From Rhizophagus irregularis (Eukaryota; Glomeromycota; Glomeromycetes; Glomerales; Glomeraceae): a stretch of DNA of 64,000 nt. Shown one piece after another: positions 1-10,407 of the stretch; the stretch's first letter is position 1, and every line of letters starts with the position of its first letter. The DNA is taken from NCBI RefSeq assembly GCF_026210795.1, contig NC_089433.1, positions 682,001-746,000 on the forward strand. Direction: 5' to 3'. The notes under the pieces are model-generated. The model was not told the origin of the DNA, did not search any database, and saw nothing but the letters and a program-made list of their open reading frames with translations. The translations under genes and the position numbers were made by a program.

Positions 1-15
1 AATCATCAATTCTTC

Positions 16-1053
16 TTAAACAAAAGATCTTTCAGGATGTTTGAGTATATAATCATCATTATTAATTAACCCAAAGGGGACTTCTTCCAACCAGTATAAG
101 ACCAGTTGATTTTTTTGCACCATAGATTGACGGATATGATAAATATGAGGTGACCAATTCAAATCACCAGTACGGTGTCTTCCACCCTTCAAATCACTAG
201 AATATAGTAAATATCGAACAAGAACATTACCAGAAAGCTTCTCTTCATCAAAGTCTATGATAGGGCCATCCTGAGGATAAGAAGGCTTAGCTAAGACCTC
301 TTCTTTCTCTATTGCATCAACAGGAGAAATACCAAGCTGGCATGTGATAGAATCATTAATATATTTGACAACAATAGGCAAATTTCTTACCCAAGTTCTA
401 GATATCTTATTCATGTGTAAAGTTAAAAGGTTAGAGGCATTCTGAGATCGAAACAGATTTTTAGTTAAGTCTCCATTAAATTTTTCAGTAATACCTATAG
501 TATTTTTAGATTTGGCCTTTTGAATTTTTACATTATACTCTCTCATTAATTTCTCACAATTGCCTCTAAACTCTGGACCCTTATCAGTTAAAAATGTTTC
601 TGGCCAAACAAAAGGATACTCAGGATCATTATAGATTTTCTCAAGAGCTCTAGCAATAGTCTTTAAAGTTAAGATTCCCTGCCTATCTTTAACACTATAT
701 GTACCAATAGGAATAGATACTTTATATTTTGAAGTCACATCCACCACATTAAGACAAAAAAGATAGGTAATCTGACCTACTTTATCATAAGGCATGTAGA
801 AAACATCTGCCTGATGAACTTTATTAGGAGTGGTAATAGAGCAAAAACTTGCTTGAGGAATATATTTAGGACGAGGCTTATATATCTGATATACAGCCTG
901 TCTTTCAAGCCAATCTTTCACTTCATCTAGAGTAAAATCATACCCATCTTTAAGAGATACTTCAAACAATTTTTTCGCATTTCTTTGGTAGCCAATAGGC
1001 TGGTAATAAATCTTCTGCAAAGCAATAAAAAAAATCAGGTTTTCGAGCTTCAT
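16..1053 (-). CDS. Retroviral-type integrase (rve, DDE) ORF, KRBA2-like
   Basis: A single uninterrupted 345-codon ORF from ATG (1051-1053) to TAA (16-18). It reads as an integrase catalytic core: first Asp at about residue 83 (in HQADVFYMPYD), second Asp at about residue 157 (in FLTDKGPEF), and Glu at about residue 190 (in GITEKFNG), which gives a D-D-33-E spacing close to the usual DD35E. Residues 1-70 form a helical N-terminal segment. The C-terminal third contains a GGRHRTGDLNWSP motif that I associate with the many Rhizophagus integrase copies annotated as KRAB-A domain-containing protein 2-like. Such enzymes cut and join DNA ends in the nucleus. The gene is divergent from the gag-like pseudogene that starts about 75 bp away, so the two may belong to one element, but I see no terminal repeats that prove it. 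The catalytic triad is present, so activity is possible. The alternative is an orphan copy. Confidence 0.8.
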   Translation of the reverse strand: MKLENLIFFIALQKIYYQPIGYQRNAKKLFEVSLKDGYDFTLDEVKDWLERQAVYQIYKPRPKYIPQASFCSITTPNKVHQADVFYMPYDKVGQITYLFCLNVVDVTSKYKVSIPIGTYSVKDRQGILTLKTIARALEKIYNDPEYPFVWPETFLTDKGPEFRGNCEKLMREYNVKIQKAKSKNTIGITEKFNGDLTKNLFRSQNASNLLTLHMNKISRTWVRNLPIVVKYINDSITCQLGISPVDAIEKEEVLAKPSYPQDGPIIDFDEEKLSGNVLVRYLLYSSDLKGGRHRTGDLNWSPHIYHIRQSMVQKNQLVLYWLEEVPFGLINNDDYILKHPERSFV

Positions 1054-2305
1054 CTGAATCTATCTGAATAATAGGAATCAATGGGGGTTAAGTAGGCATA
1101 TATTGATTTACTAGACAGCAATTTAGAATTGCGAATAAAGTTGACTAAAGAGGAACCTATTACCATTAGAAATAAGGAAAAGATTCGCAAGCTCACAAAT
1201 GATCTAGAGTGATGTGAGCTATATATCAAATATCTTGAAAAAAATCTTATTTCACAAGAGGATGAGATAGATAAATTAAAAGTAGAATACTACTCCATCT
1301 TACATAATCTCAAAAAATGTCAGAATAATTTAAAGCTAAAGGAAGAGGCATTAGTCGCTCAAGATAACCGAATCATTCTGCTAGAAGGTACAGTAAAAAA
1401 GCTCAAAAGCCAAATTCTCAAGATATCACATTTTCAAAATAACAGTAATAAACTTTCTGAAGAAGACGAACAAGAAAATATGGCACTGCAAGATATTTTA
1501 AGGAATGTTGGTACAGCTCTAGATCAGGTTGAAAATTATATTGATGGAGTGGATACAACATTTAATCCAAAAAATACTCTAAATGGAATACGGATCTCAT
1601 TAACAACTGTTCGTGATCATATGCAAAGGTATGCTCAAGATGCTATTAACTTACAAGGTTTACTCTATATAGCTAATGGGCAGATCAATAATCTTATGAA
1701 TGACTTAACAAATACTAGGAATGATGTATTTCAAAGAACTCAGTTGTTAAATTTAACATATAATAATGAGGCAAATGAACATCATCGTTGGTATCTGACT
1801 TGGCTGAATTCAATCGGGTATGGGTATTTAATCGATATCAAAAATGGAAGGCTAGGGAATTAAATTCGCGACAAATTATCTTAAATTTACAAAACAATCT
1901 TCTAGCAAACAAGGCGAATATGGCAGATGTAAACCAACTTTTAGGCCTACAATTGGCCTCCCTTCCATTTTATGATGGACAAAAAGAGCCAGATTCATAT
2001 TATGCTAAACTTAGAACTATAAACGAATCAGCCTGATCTTTAGCAGTTGCAGGATTTAATGTGGCTGCCAGAACTAATGTCATGAAAGGAAAAATGACTG
2101 AAAGATTTCATCCTGTTCCAGCTAATGATCCATACACAGCAGGAAATCTAGCTATTAATACAGAACCTCTCTTTCTGGTATAGCTACAGGGAAGATATAG
2201 AGAGATAATGGTTGGAACTAATCGGGATGCACTAAGGGTTTTATGAATGAAAAATTTACTGTAATGGATACGGCAGATACTTATGAGAAAAGGGTTAAAC
2301 CATAT

Positions 2306-2549
2306 CACTGGTCAAAAACCAATATATCGGGTAACAGATATGTATCAGATATGTACCCGATATGTGTAGTATTAATGCTAAAAATTGGGTACCCGATATG
2401 TATATGATATGTAAATGATATGTAGACGATATATATATTTATACATATCTTACACATATCGGGTACCCGATTTTTAGCATTAATACTACACATATCGGGT
2501 ACATATCTGATACATATCTGCTACCTGATATATTGGGTTTTGACTAGTG
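2306..2549. mobile_element. MITE, 244 bp, near-perfect long inverted repeat, TAT duplication
   Basis: The element is almost entirely two inverted arms of about 100 bp, built from repeats such as CGGGTACCCGATATG. It begins CACTGGTCAAAAACC and ends GGGTTTTGACTAGTG, and is flanked on both sides by TAT (2303-2305 and 2550-2552). Deleting the element plus one TAT joins the upstream and downstream gag reading frames without a shift or stop. The 3-bp duplication resembles PIF/Harbinger elements, although TAT is not their usual TWA target. Confidence 0.85.
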
Positions 2550-2866
2550 TATGTTCAAGGAATTTCTTATGCGGATGCTATAGAATATCTTTATGGATAT
2601 ATGCTTCAATATATAGAAATAAGACTTAGGCAAGCCAATCCGGCTAATTTGGATGTTTTCTTTACAGATTTGTGAAGAATTTGGTTGAAAAGTAGGGGGC
2701 AAATTGCAGAACAGCAACCTTTTCTCAGCTAGACTTTACCTATTATTCAATCACCAAAAGATGATTTTAAAATTCGGCTAGCAAGGGATTTGGCATATTC
2801 AGGAATAGTAACAGATGATGCAACATTAGAAAATTTTATCTATGAAGATAGAGATCCTGGGCAAAA

Positions 2867-3208
2867 CTGAAATATTTAGTCATTTGACTAAACCGAAATA
2901 GTTTAGACATTTAAAATTAAAAAACGAAATGCCGAAATTTAATATTTCATAGTATTTCCATAGATTTTTTATAGATTTCCATAGATTTTTAATTATAATA
3001 ATTACTTATAAAAAAAAAATAATAAATTTATATTAAAATATAATATTTTTTAAAGGAATTTATAAAACTATTTTATGTATAATATAATTTAATATATTTT
3101 TATAATAAAATTATAATTTTATATAAATAAAATTTAAACTTAAAAAATATTACTATATAGTTTAGTCAATGACGAAACTGAAACTAGTTGGTGACGAAAC
3201 CGAAATTT
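2867..3208. mobile_element. Probable 342-bp non-autonomous insert in the gag pseudogene
   Basis: An AT-rich block lies between GGGCAAAA (2859-2866) and TGGCAAAA (3209-3216), which match at 7 of 8 bases, as expected for a decayed 8-bp hAT-type target duplication. The block contains several GAAACCGAAAT/TTTAGTCA motifs near both ends, but clean terminal inverted repeats are not visible. Joining the flanks at the duplication keeps the gag frame, although a TAG follows shortly. This is weaker than the other insertions. Confidence 0.4.
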
Positions 3209-4436
3209 TGGCAAAAAGAGTTTAACTAGGTATTACTATATAAAGAACTTCAAAAGAGGTTAAGAGGCAAAACAGCTCATGTTAAAAAGAGTCCCTTTAC
3301 ATCTAGAAGTACCTATGCCATAAAGAAGATTGTTAGAAAGATAGTACCAAGCAAAGCGCCTATCGGCAAAGTATCAAGTAAACTTGTCTGACATTGCTCA
3401 GCATGCAGAAAGGCTGGTCATATAAAGGTTAATTGTCCTAAAGGTAAGCGGACTAAAAAAGTTAATTATGTATATCAAGATGAGGTAGAAGATCCTGAAG
3501 CCTCTGAAGAAGAATACATAGTGGAAAGCGAAGTTGATTCTGAAGAAGAGGAAATCGAAAATGATGATGTCAAATATGTTGAAGAAGATGATAGTGAATC
3601 TAGAAACTGTTATGCATCAAAAAAAAGCGGTGCGAAGTGAAGTACCTATGAAAAAGAAGTCCTCTACTTCCAAATCTCATGCTGAAAGTGCTAAAACAAA
3701 GAGGGCATCAGGCAATATAACAATGGCCACAGAACAAATGAAAAAAATAGCCTTAAAATCTATGGTATCATCAGTAGTCCTACATTGTCCTAAAAAGATT
3801 CTTGTAGAAATTGCAAAATTTCTTAATATGATATATTCCAAATTAAAAGGCCATTACTTAAATACTGTTATGCCAAATGATACCATTAAAAGAAGGGAGT
3901 TAGCATGGGAGAATGTTAATAGCTATATTCAAGATATTTTATTACCACTATTACAGGCAGTAAATACTGAGCAAAAGCCTCTTTTACAAGTCCTAGATGA
4001 TAAAGAATCAATCCACAACTTAAATGAAGAGAACCTGGCAGATTCTACTAAAATAGCCATTAGCCATTCAAACACTTCGCAGACGCTTCGCAAGAAAATT
4101 AATATTACATACTCTAGCCAGTCAGAGAATCCCTCTGACTTAGTCTGATTAGACTATGCTATTAAGGTCTATGCTCAGCATCATTCAGCAGAAAAAAAAA
4201 AGTGACATGCAAAGCGTCTCACAGCTGATTCCTATATATTGGCCTAAACCATTAGAGATAAATTTTCTCCAAATAAAGAATGCTGACGATGTTGCAACTA
4301 TTTATTGTAAGATAGGAAGTTTAGAAATACCTTGTGCAATGATTGATACAGGATCAGATTCTTCTATATTTTCAGATAATATTGCAGAATTAGTTGAAGA
4401 GCTTTTGGGTATCAAAATTAATAGGATAAAGATCTA

Positions 4437-4608
4437 CAGTCAACTCTTATTATAACGAACCCTAGGTTCCAGACCTCAACTTTACTATAGGACTATAGTG
4501 AAGATTTTAAGAGATTTGATTAGTTAATTCGTTATAGCAAGGGGAAATTTATTATAGTTGTCTAAAAAATTCACTATATCAAAGGTTCGCTATATCAAGG
4601 TTTGACTG
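4437..4608. mobile_element. Tc1/mariner-type MITE, 172 bp, TA duplication
   Basis: The left end CAGTCAACTCTTATTATAAC and the right end, read in reverse complement, CAGTCAAACCTTGATATAGC form imperfect terminal inverted repeats of about 25 bp. Flanks are TA (4435-4436) and TA (4609-4610). CAGT ends and a TA duplication are typical of Tc1/mariner. The element cuts the retropepsin coding region about 35 codons after its IDTG motif. Removing it with one TA restores the open frame on both sides. Confidence 0.85.
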
Positions 4609-5040
4609 TATACGCTTAATGGAGTTGTAAGCAAATCTCTATTCATTGGTACTATGGAGGATATTCCTATAACAATTGGTTCAGGAGAAAATACAACCAC
4701 TATTACAGATGAATTTTCTGTTGTGCCTGCGGAAAAGAATTAGAATGGAAATGCTAAATCTTTAGTAATTCTTGGGACACAATGGCAATATTGAGCTGGA
4801 TAGGAGCCTTTAATAAAAGGAGAATTTAAGGCTACATGTAACGGAAAGACTATCACAATCCCCCTATCAGTTCACAAATCCCAGCGTAATGTCTTCACTG
4901 TAGGAAAGGAGCCAGAAGAATGGTTTCCTGTAAAGCCAAAAAAAACTAGATGATCGGGCATGTATGTATTGTAAAAAGGAATTCAGATATCCTTATTTAT
5001 TTTTACGTCATAAAAAAACTAAATGCTGGATTAATAGCGA

Positions 5041-5205
5041 GTCTACAATGAGTCTACAACAAGATAAAGTCAAGTTTACGTTGGGTAATGTTGAGTCTAC
5101 AATGAGTCTACAGCGGGTTAATATCAAGTCTACAATGAATCTACAACCAGATAATGTCGAGTCTAGAATAAGTTCACAACCAGTCAATGTTGGGTCTAAG
5201 ATTAA
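5041..5205 (+). repeat. 33-bp in-frame tandem repeat at the 3' end of the gag-like gene
   Basis: The motif GTCTACAATGAGTCTACA recurs at 5041, 5095, 5128, 5161 and 5194 (spacing 54, 33, 33, 33 bp). It encodes degenerate 11-residue units of the form ESTMSLQ..NV following the CX2C...HX5C finger. The repeats probably expanded by slippage within the gene. Confidence 0.75.
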
Positions 5206-5232
5206 ACTAGACTAATCATCTTAGACAGATTT

Positions 5233-7055
5233 TCAGAAAGTATATTTTTTTTGGATATTTAGATTACTCTTTGCATCTTCCCGTTTTCTAGTCCAATATT
5301 CAGCATCATGAAAAGAAATAAATGTATTTGGCTCAATTGTCCCATCACTTCCAGCACTAGGATTGGAGAATATTACTCGATCATTGAGAGCTATAATTTT
5401 TAGGTCTTTAGTAAAAATAATATCCTCCAAATCTTTACATACAGAATCGGCAGTCTTCTTTATATCCCATTTTTCATTCATAAGCTGGGAAATAGTAGAG
5501 GATAACTTGCCAATCTCCTTATCTTTTATAGCATTAGCTTTATCCAAAGCAGAGATATGAGATTTATATTGCTTCTCTAGCTCAGCTAAGTGTGAATTAT
5601 GCTGGGATTCCAATTAATATTTAAATGAATATGTCTTTTATTTCATATCTACCATGCAATTATTATATTCACTCTCTAGACGAGACTTAAGAGCATCATA
5701 TTCATCTTTTAGATATTTACATTCCTCAGCAACCTGGGCCTCAATAGTTTTCTTAATATTATTCTCCTGTTGCTATACATGAAGCTCACGTTCCTCTAAC
5801 TGTTTTTCAAACCCATCTAACCAGGATAATGTACTAGAACCATCAGAGAAGGTATTTGCTTCGATCTTAATCTTCTGGCAATTTTTTTTATTAAAGTATC
5901 TATCAACTTCTCTAGTAAGCAATTCCTCAATATCCGAATGAATACTTTTAGCCTGTTCCTCAAATAAGGGATTATTTTTGCGGGTTGTAAGATGCAACCA
6001 TGCATCTTTTTTCATGAATGGGGGTAATTGGTCAAACAAATTCTTATAGTGTTCGTTGAAATTTGGTTGGCTGGACATATATTCGATTATAGGTAAGTGA
6101 TATAATCTTGGAAAATTCCTGGAAAAAAATATTTCTGGAAGTTCAGAAATTCCATATTTTCCTAGAAGTTTGGGTATTCTATTTGTTTCCAGCAAAACTT
6201 TCCACCTAAAAATTAGCCAAAAAATTAGCCAGGCCTAGATTCTGGGAAAAAATACTAAGATTATTCTCAGAAAATTCCTTCTAAACAATTGTAATTTCTG
6301 TTCCATCATCTAATTTTAATACTGGTCGATTAAGATAGTTTATAGATGGTAGTAAATTATTTTGTTTTGCATACAGAGACGAGATAAATATTTCGCTTGT
6401 ATTACTTCTGCAATTCGATGATTGATAAGAAGTTGGTGAAACCATCTCTTGGTTACCAGAGGTAATAGAAATACAAGCTGGCTCGAAATTTGAAGCACTT
6501 AGTTGCTATAGTTGCAGTATTAGCCTTGAAGCAAAAGTAATTCTAATGATTCTTCATCAAATCTTCAGACTCAACCTCATAGGCCCATCTCCCCAGCCAC
6601 TATAATATTCCTTTCTAGGCTCTACTTTGGTAATCTTTACCAATTTCTGGCATTTAAAGCAGATAGCCATCTGACTTTTATGGACACTAGGTCTACGATA
6701 TTCAAAGGGGTACTATATAAATCACCATTAACATAGTATGTTGTGGATTTTACTTGCCCAAAGGAAGCGAAGAGGCAATACACATGATATAAACTATATC
6801 CTTGCTTAGAAAGTAGTTCTTGCAGAGAACCTCTTACACGATTAGCCATTGCTGAGGAGTTTCATGAGGTCTAATAATAGATAAATAATCATATTGTTTT
6901 TCTATTTCAACCACTTTTTCATATCGATAGTTATCAGTTTGAGGTCGATAGTTAAAAACATGTTCCATATCATATCCAGGGCGGAGATTGATAGGTTTAG
7001 GTACAATTTTATTATAAACCCTATCTATAATGATTTTAACCATGTCACCAGGCAT
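5233..7055 (-). pseudogene. Unrecognised gene with C-terminal coiled coil, frameshifted
   Basis: Coding pieces in order on the minus strand: a start ATG at 7055 with MPGDMVKIIIDRVYN; a shifted continuation from 6849 (MANRVRGSLQELL); a piece about 6410-6230 with several stops (LNRPVLKLDDGTEIT); a longer open stretch 6195-5773 (LPPFMKKDAWLHLTTRK); then, after stops near 5773 and 5630, a heptad-rich coiled coil 5613-5233 (AELEKQYKSHISALDKANAI). The pieces are collinear and abut, so they are best read as one decayed gene of roughly 600 codons rather than separate small ORFs. The gene converges tail-to-tail with the gag-like pseudogene, with about 20 bp between them. I do not recognise the family. 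The context suggests a transposon-associated protein. Confidence 0.5.
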
Positions 7056-7503
7056 AGCTATGCTAGTATAACTAATTATTAGTAAATTAGAGATTTATAG
7101 CAATTTCAGAGTTTTATAGTATTTTTAATGAATTCTGACAATTCTTTAGCAACTTATACTAGATAATATCACCATTCAAATTTATACGGATTTAATTAGC
7201 GGTTAATTGGTTTGTAGCCTATCTGTGAGACTACATGCTAGTAAATCCAAAATTCATTTTTTTTTATTCGATTACGAGCATATCGAGATTTATATAGGGT
7301 CATATCTAGCCGGCTATGCTAATTTTATATTTACATGCATATGCATAGCGCCTTCGGCTAAATTGGTTTGTACTGTATATCGTATTACATGAAATCTCCC
7401 TTAGTTCCCCGATAGTTCTAGGAATGTTCCAGGAGCGATCCCTCTGGGATCAGCTGGCGAGTTTCTATATATCACGAGATGATCGGCCAATCAGATTTCG
7501 GAT
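7056..7503. other. Non-coding, contains a dispersed repeat
   Basis: I see no gene. The stretch 7080-7195, ending in ATTCAAATTTATACGGATTT, matches 34760-34870 in the same orientation with many shared blocks (AGATTTATAGC, TTATACTA, AATATCA, AATTTATACGGATTT). This suggests a dispersed repeat or the end of a mobile element. Confidence 0.45.
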
Positions 7504-7941
7504 TTTTTCTGATGGTAGAGTCTGGACACGGTGTCCGGGCTCGTTATACACATTTAAAAAATAAAGCCCGATATGGGCCGGATATGCAAATGCTTTATTA
7601 TATGTTTGAGAATACATGTGAAACGAAATTCTTTTTTTTTCTGATGGTAGAGTCTGGACACGGTGTCCAGGCTTAACTTGCGCAGAAAAAAGGATTAATC
7701 ATATGGCGCAGTAGTCAGCAAATTAGCCATGGTTTTTTATTCGAAATCTTATTGGAAGTAGCAAATTATTTTCCATGATGTTCGGGCAAAAAGTACTTTA
7801 TATTATATTTAGCAGTTCATTGATGCATGTCAAACACTAAAATAAAACCCCCAAAATGCTTTATTAATACATGTTGAAATACATGTGCAAGAAATACTAT
7901 TTTTTCTGATGGTAGAGTCTGGACACCGTGTCCGGGCTCGT
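7504..7941. repeat. Three copies of a 40-bp motif with palindromic core
   Basis: TTTTTCTGATGGTAGAGTC followed by TGGACACGGTGTCC occurs at 7504-7543, 7635-7673 and 7901-7941 (the last with CACCGTG in place of CACGGTG). Part of the spacer, ATGCTTTATTA...ATACATGTG, is shared as well, so the unit was duplicated and then diverged. The core GGACACGGTGTCC is palindromic apart from its centre. Confidence 0.75.
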
Positions 7942-8035
7942 CAATATTGCGCAGAAAAAATGAAATAAATCATGTGGTGTAGTAAAGTATGTCAAGTGAT
8001 AATTTATCGCAGTACTCTGTGAAAAAATCATGTGA

Positions 8036-8077
8036 CACTGTGAAAAAAATTCACGCACTTTTTCTTGGCAAAAATGA
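8036..8077 (+). repeat. Palindromic repeat GTGAAAAAAATTCACGCAC (copy 1 of 3)
   Basis: Other copies lie at about 13204-13235 (same orientation) and 11862-11884 (inverted, inside the zinc-module pseudogene). All contain a TGCGTGAA/TTCACGCA palindrome with an A-run centre. The two outer copies bracket 8.0-13.2 kb and also share TTTTT/CTTGGC sequence beside the palindrome. They may be element ends, but no target duplication is visible. Confidence 0.5.
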
Positions 8078-8598
8078 TCTGTATAGCTAAAAAAAAGAAA
8101 CGTGTAACTGACATAACTCATGGCGCAGTATTTTTTTAATCGTCACCAGGGCGCAGTAAAATGTGGCACAATATTACGTGCTTTTAAAACTTCAGCAATT
8201 ACATAATTGGTATCATCTACTCATTTTACCCGTGCTATTTTTTCTTTGCCTGTAGTATTGAAATTCTAAACATCTTTTGGGCATAATTAGAACATTTTGT
8301 GTAACCTTTCTCGAAGCCATAAAAATCATATGACAAAAATTTTGCTGATCTTTGGGTCAGGAAATCCTATCTTTTGAGCATATCTATTGGTAACAGCGAT
8401 TACATCACAATAAAGTATACACGAGTTAAAAATAGAATGTAATATTATGGACAGGTTTCAAAGTTATGCATTAAGTGATAAGTTTTTTTTGCATTTTCTA
8501 ATTTGGGCATAATTTAGACAAATCAGATTGCGTATGGACTAATTTTCAACAAGTCATTTCATTTCACTTCTGAAGCAATGCAATCTGTATTAAGTATG
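8078..8598. other. Mostly non-coding; GCGCAGTA motifs
   Basis: Several copies of CATGGCGCAGTA-like sequence occur here (about 8118 and 8150, also 7700 and, inverted, 10115). A minus-strand stretch about 8255-8145 translates to a short open piece with one stop (DDTNYVIAEVLKARNI), possibly a gene remnant. I cannot assign it. Confidence 0.3.
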
Positions 8599-9940
8599 TC
8601 AAGGTGATAGGTTATCTAAATATGCACTTAGTGGACCTTCATGTCGTTGATTCAAGAAAAAAAGTCCTCCTCCACTCCAGTGGACATAAGTAAATTGGTC
8701 CAGTACATCATTCCCGATGAGGGAAGAATCCACCTAGTCACCGGCCTTTCATTCCCACACCCAAAGCGTATTGGTCTGGACCCATCTGCTCCAATTATTA
8801 TCATCCCCAATAGATACTTGAAATGGGTCTGTAGCTAAAAACAAGTTAGCAGGTACTCCATATCCAGGCGCAACTACCGCTTGTCTTTCCCATCCTGTTC
8901 CTAGGTATGAACGGACTTCGTAGGGTAGTATTGTCTCTGGAGCACCTGTGTCAATAACTGTCTTGTAAAGTTTATTCCGATTTTTTGTATCATTAAATCG
9001 ATAAGCAAGAGTAATAAAATTTGTATTTTCGTCTCCAACTCTTTTGACTCGAACTTGAATCTTTATTAATATTATTCTTTATTAACAAAAAACTAAATAG
9101 CAAAGCAAATTATATAGATCAAAAAAAAAGTGTGAGTTTAAATGTATCAAACCATATATTCTCCCCCACCAGCAGAACGTTGGGAAAGTACTGCTCTCGC
9201 TGCGGGAATTTTAGGATTAAGAAATTCTCCACGAAGTAATGAATCTACTGGGAGATAAAGGGCACCAGGCATTTCACGATCAAGATCTGACCGTTGCTTA
9301 TTTGACTTCTTTTCTCCATATTCAACCACACTCTGCTTGTACACCAGCACCCAATCCTGTTTATGTTCATCAAACATTCCATTATCAAGACTATTATAAA
9401 AATAAATGCAATTTAGCGCGTATTCTTGATCATCTTCGGTTACATCGTTATCAGTGAAAACCCAGAAGACTTGATCTCTGGTGTTTTGGGGCATAGAAGT
9501 AGGCCATCTGAAATCATTTCCCATACGATCTATAAAGATGTTAGTTAATTAGACAATAGAATAATATAATATACAAAATTTTGGTCGTACCTAAAAATCT
9601 CTGTGCCTCATCAGTATCTTTTTCATACGCACGAAGGGAATCCACAGTTTTGGGTGGAGTTTCAAGAATGAAGGGAGTCTAATTCCTCGATGATTTGAGC
9701 TGAAGTATCTTTAGCTGTGGCCACAATATTTTGTTTCGTATTAGTTGAAGTACCTTCAGCATTTCCTTCGACATTAACAGCTTCGACATTAACAGTCTCG
9801 CTTGCTGGGGTAATAATAGTAGACTCACCTTTAGCTGTAATTAGCAGAATATTCAGTACAATATGATTGAAAGTTCTACATTAAACCTTGCAAAAAACCG
9901 AACCTTTCTTTCTAGAAAATATTCTTTTGAATTTTTTCAT
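8599..9940 (-). pseudogene. Four-exon retropepsin-like aspartic protease gene, disrupted
   Basis: Exons on the minus strand can be reconstructed from GT-AG borders: 9940-9904 (MKKFKRIFSRKK), 9834-9591, 9529-9153 and 9060-8599, with introns of 69, 61 and 92 bp whose phases agree. The last exon carries a clear aspartic protease signature, VIDTGAPETILPYEVRSYLG (about 8970-8915), followed by APGYGVPA and SIGDDNNWSRWV, which is the pattern of a large Rhizophagus family as I remember it. Exon 2 encodes a low-complexity T/E/N-rich linker. Breaks: a one-base shift near 9680 in exon 2, and in-frame TGA and TAG in the last exon (about 8745 and 8730) just after the protease core. The active-site Asp is intact. 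The family has no reverse transcriptase here and spliceosomal introns, so it behaves as a host multigene family, not as a retrotransposon. The splice model is inferred from sequence only. Confidence 0.75.
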
Positions 9941-10407
9941 GGCTGTAACGAGTACAAATCACCTCATGGCAAGCTTTCTAATAAATACTTTATGATTGAT
10001 TTTTATTTTTAATTTTTAATATCTATGTGAATACTTTATGATTGATTGATGTAAGTTATCAGAATATTTAACAATAAAAGATCATCACATGATCATTTTG
10101 ACTTTCTAATACTGCGCCAAATTTCGCACGTGCCAACAATCGATTTTCCTGAATAACATATCTGATATATATAATTTTTTTGCTTTACTTGTACAAGGTA
10201 GATAAAAAGATTCATTATCTAGGGGCCTTTCCTATTTATATGACTTTAATGTTTTAAGGATATATTTTGAAAGCTTGAGTATATGGGGGAAATTTCAAGA
10301 ATAAATTATATGATGCATCAATATGTAAATATATTGTACTTAATTTTGTTCATACTATCTTTTACTGCCTTGACTATTGATCTGCCATTTGGCATACAAC
10401 AATGCCA
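9941..10407. other. Non-coding
   Basis: I see no supported gene. It holds AT-rich sequence with an inverted copy of the GCGCAGTA motif near 10115 (ACTGCGCC) and TGATTGA-type short repeats around 9990-10050. This stretch is upstream of the four-exon protease gene and would contain its promoter. Confidence 0.4.

Larger units (their letters stand above)
1126..5213 (+). pseudogene. Gag/retropepsin-like gene with coiled coil, zinc knuckle and C2HC finger, broken
   Basis: The reading frame can be followed in pieces. About 1130-1480 encodes a coiled coil with one TGA (near 1210). From 1480 a gag-like helical region runs on, with a frame change near 1860 and further stops. At about 3390-3435 there is a CX2CX4HX4C zinc knuckle (CSACRKAGHIKVNC). 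At about 4330-4370 there is an aspartic protease active site, IDTGSDSSIFS, with VILGTQWQY about 4760-4785 as the likely second protease strand. At about 4960-5030 there is a CX2C...HX5C finger, then 11-residue repeats. No reverse transcriptase follows, so this is either a gag-protease-only gene or a remnant. Two MITEs (2306-2549, 4437-4608) and a probable third insert (2867-3208) interrupt it; removing the two clear ones keeps the frame. Point stops (for example TAG at 4741, TGA at 4792) show it is dead. I infer origin from an LTR-retroelement gag-pol gene. Confidence 0.7.

Noticed and set aside
8641-8838. Plus-strand ORF over the protease exon
   Set aside because: It lies antisense to the retropepsin-like exon, whose minus-strand reading has clear family motifs.
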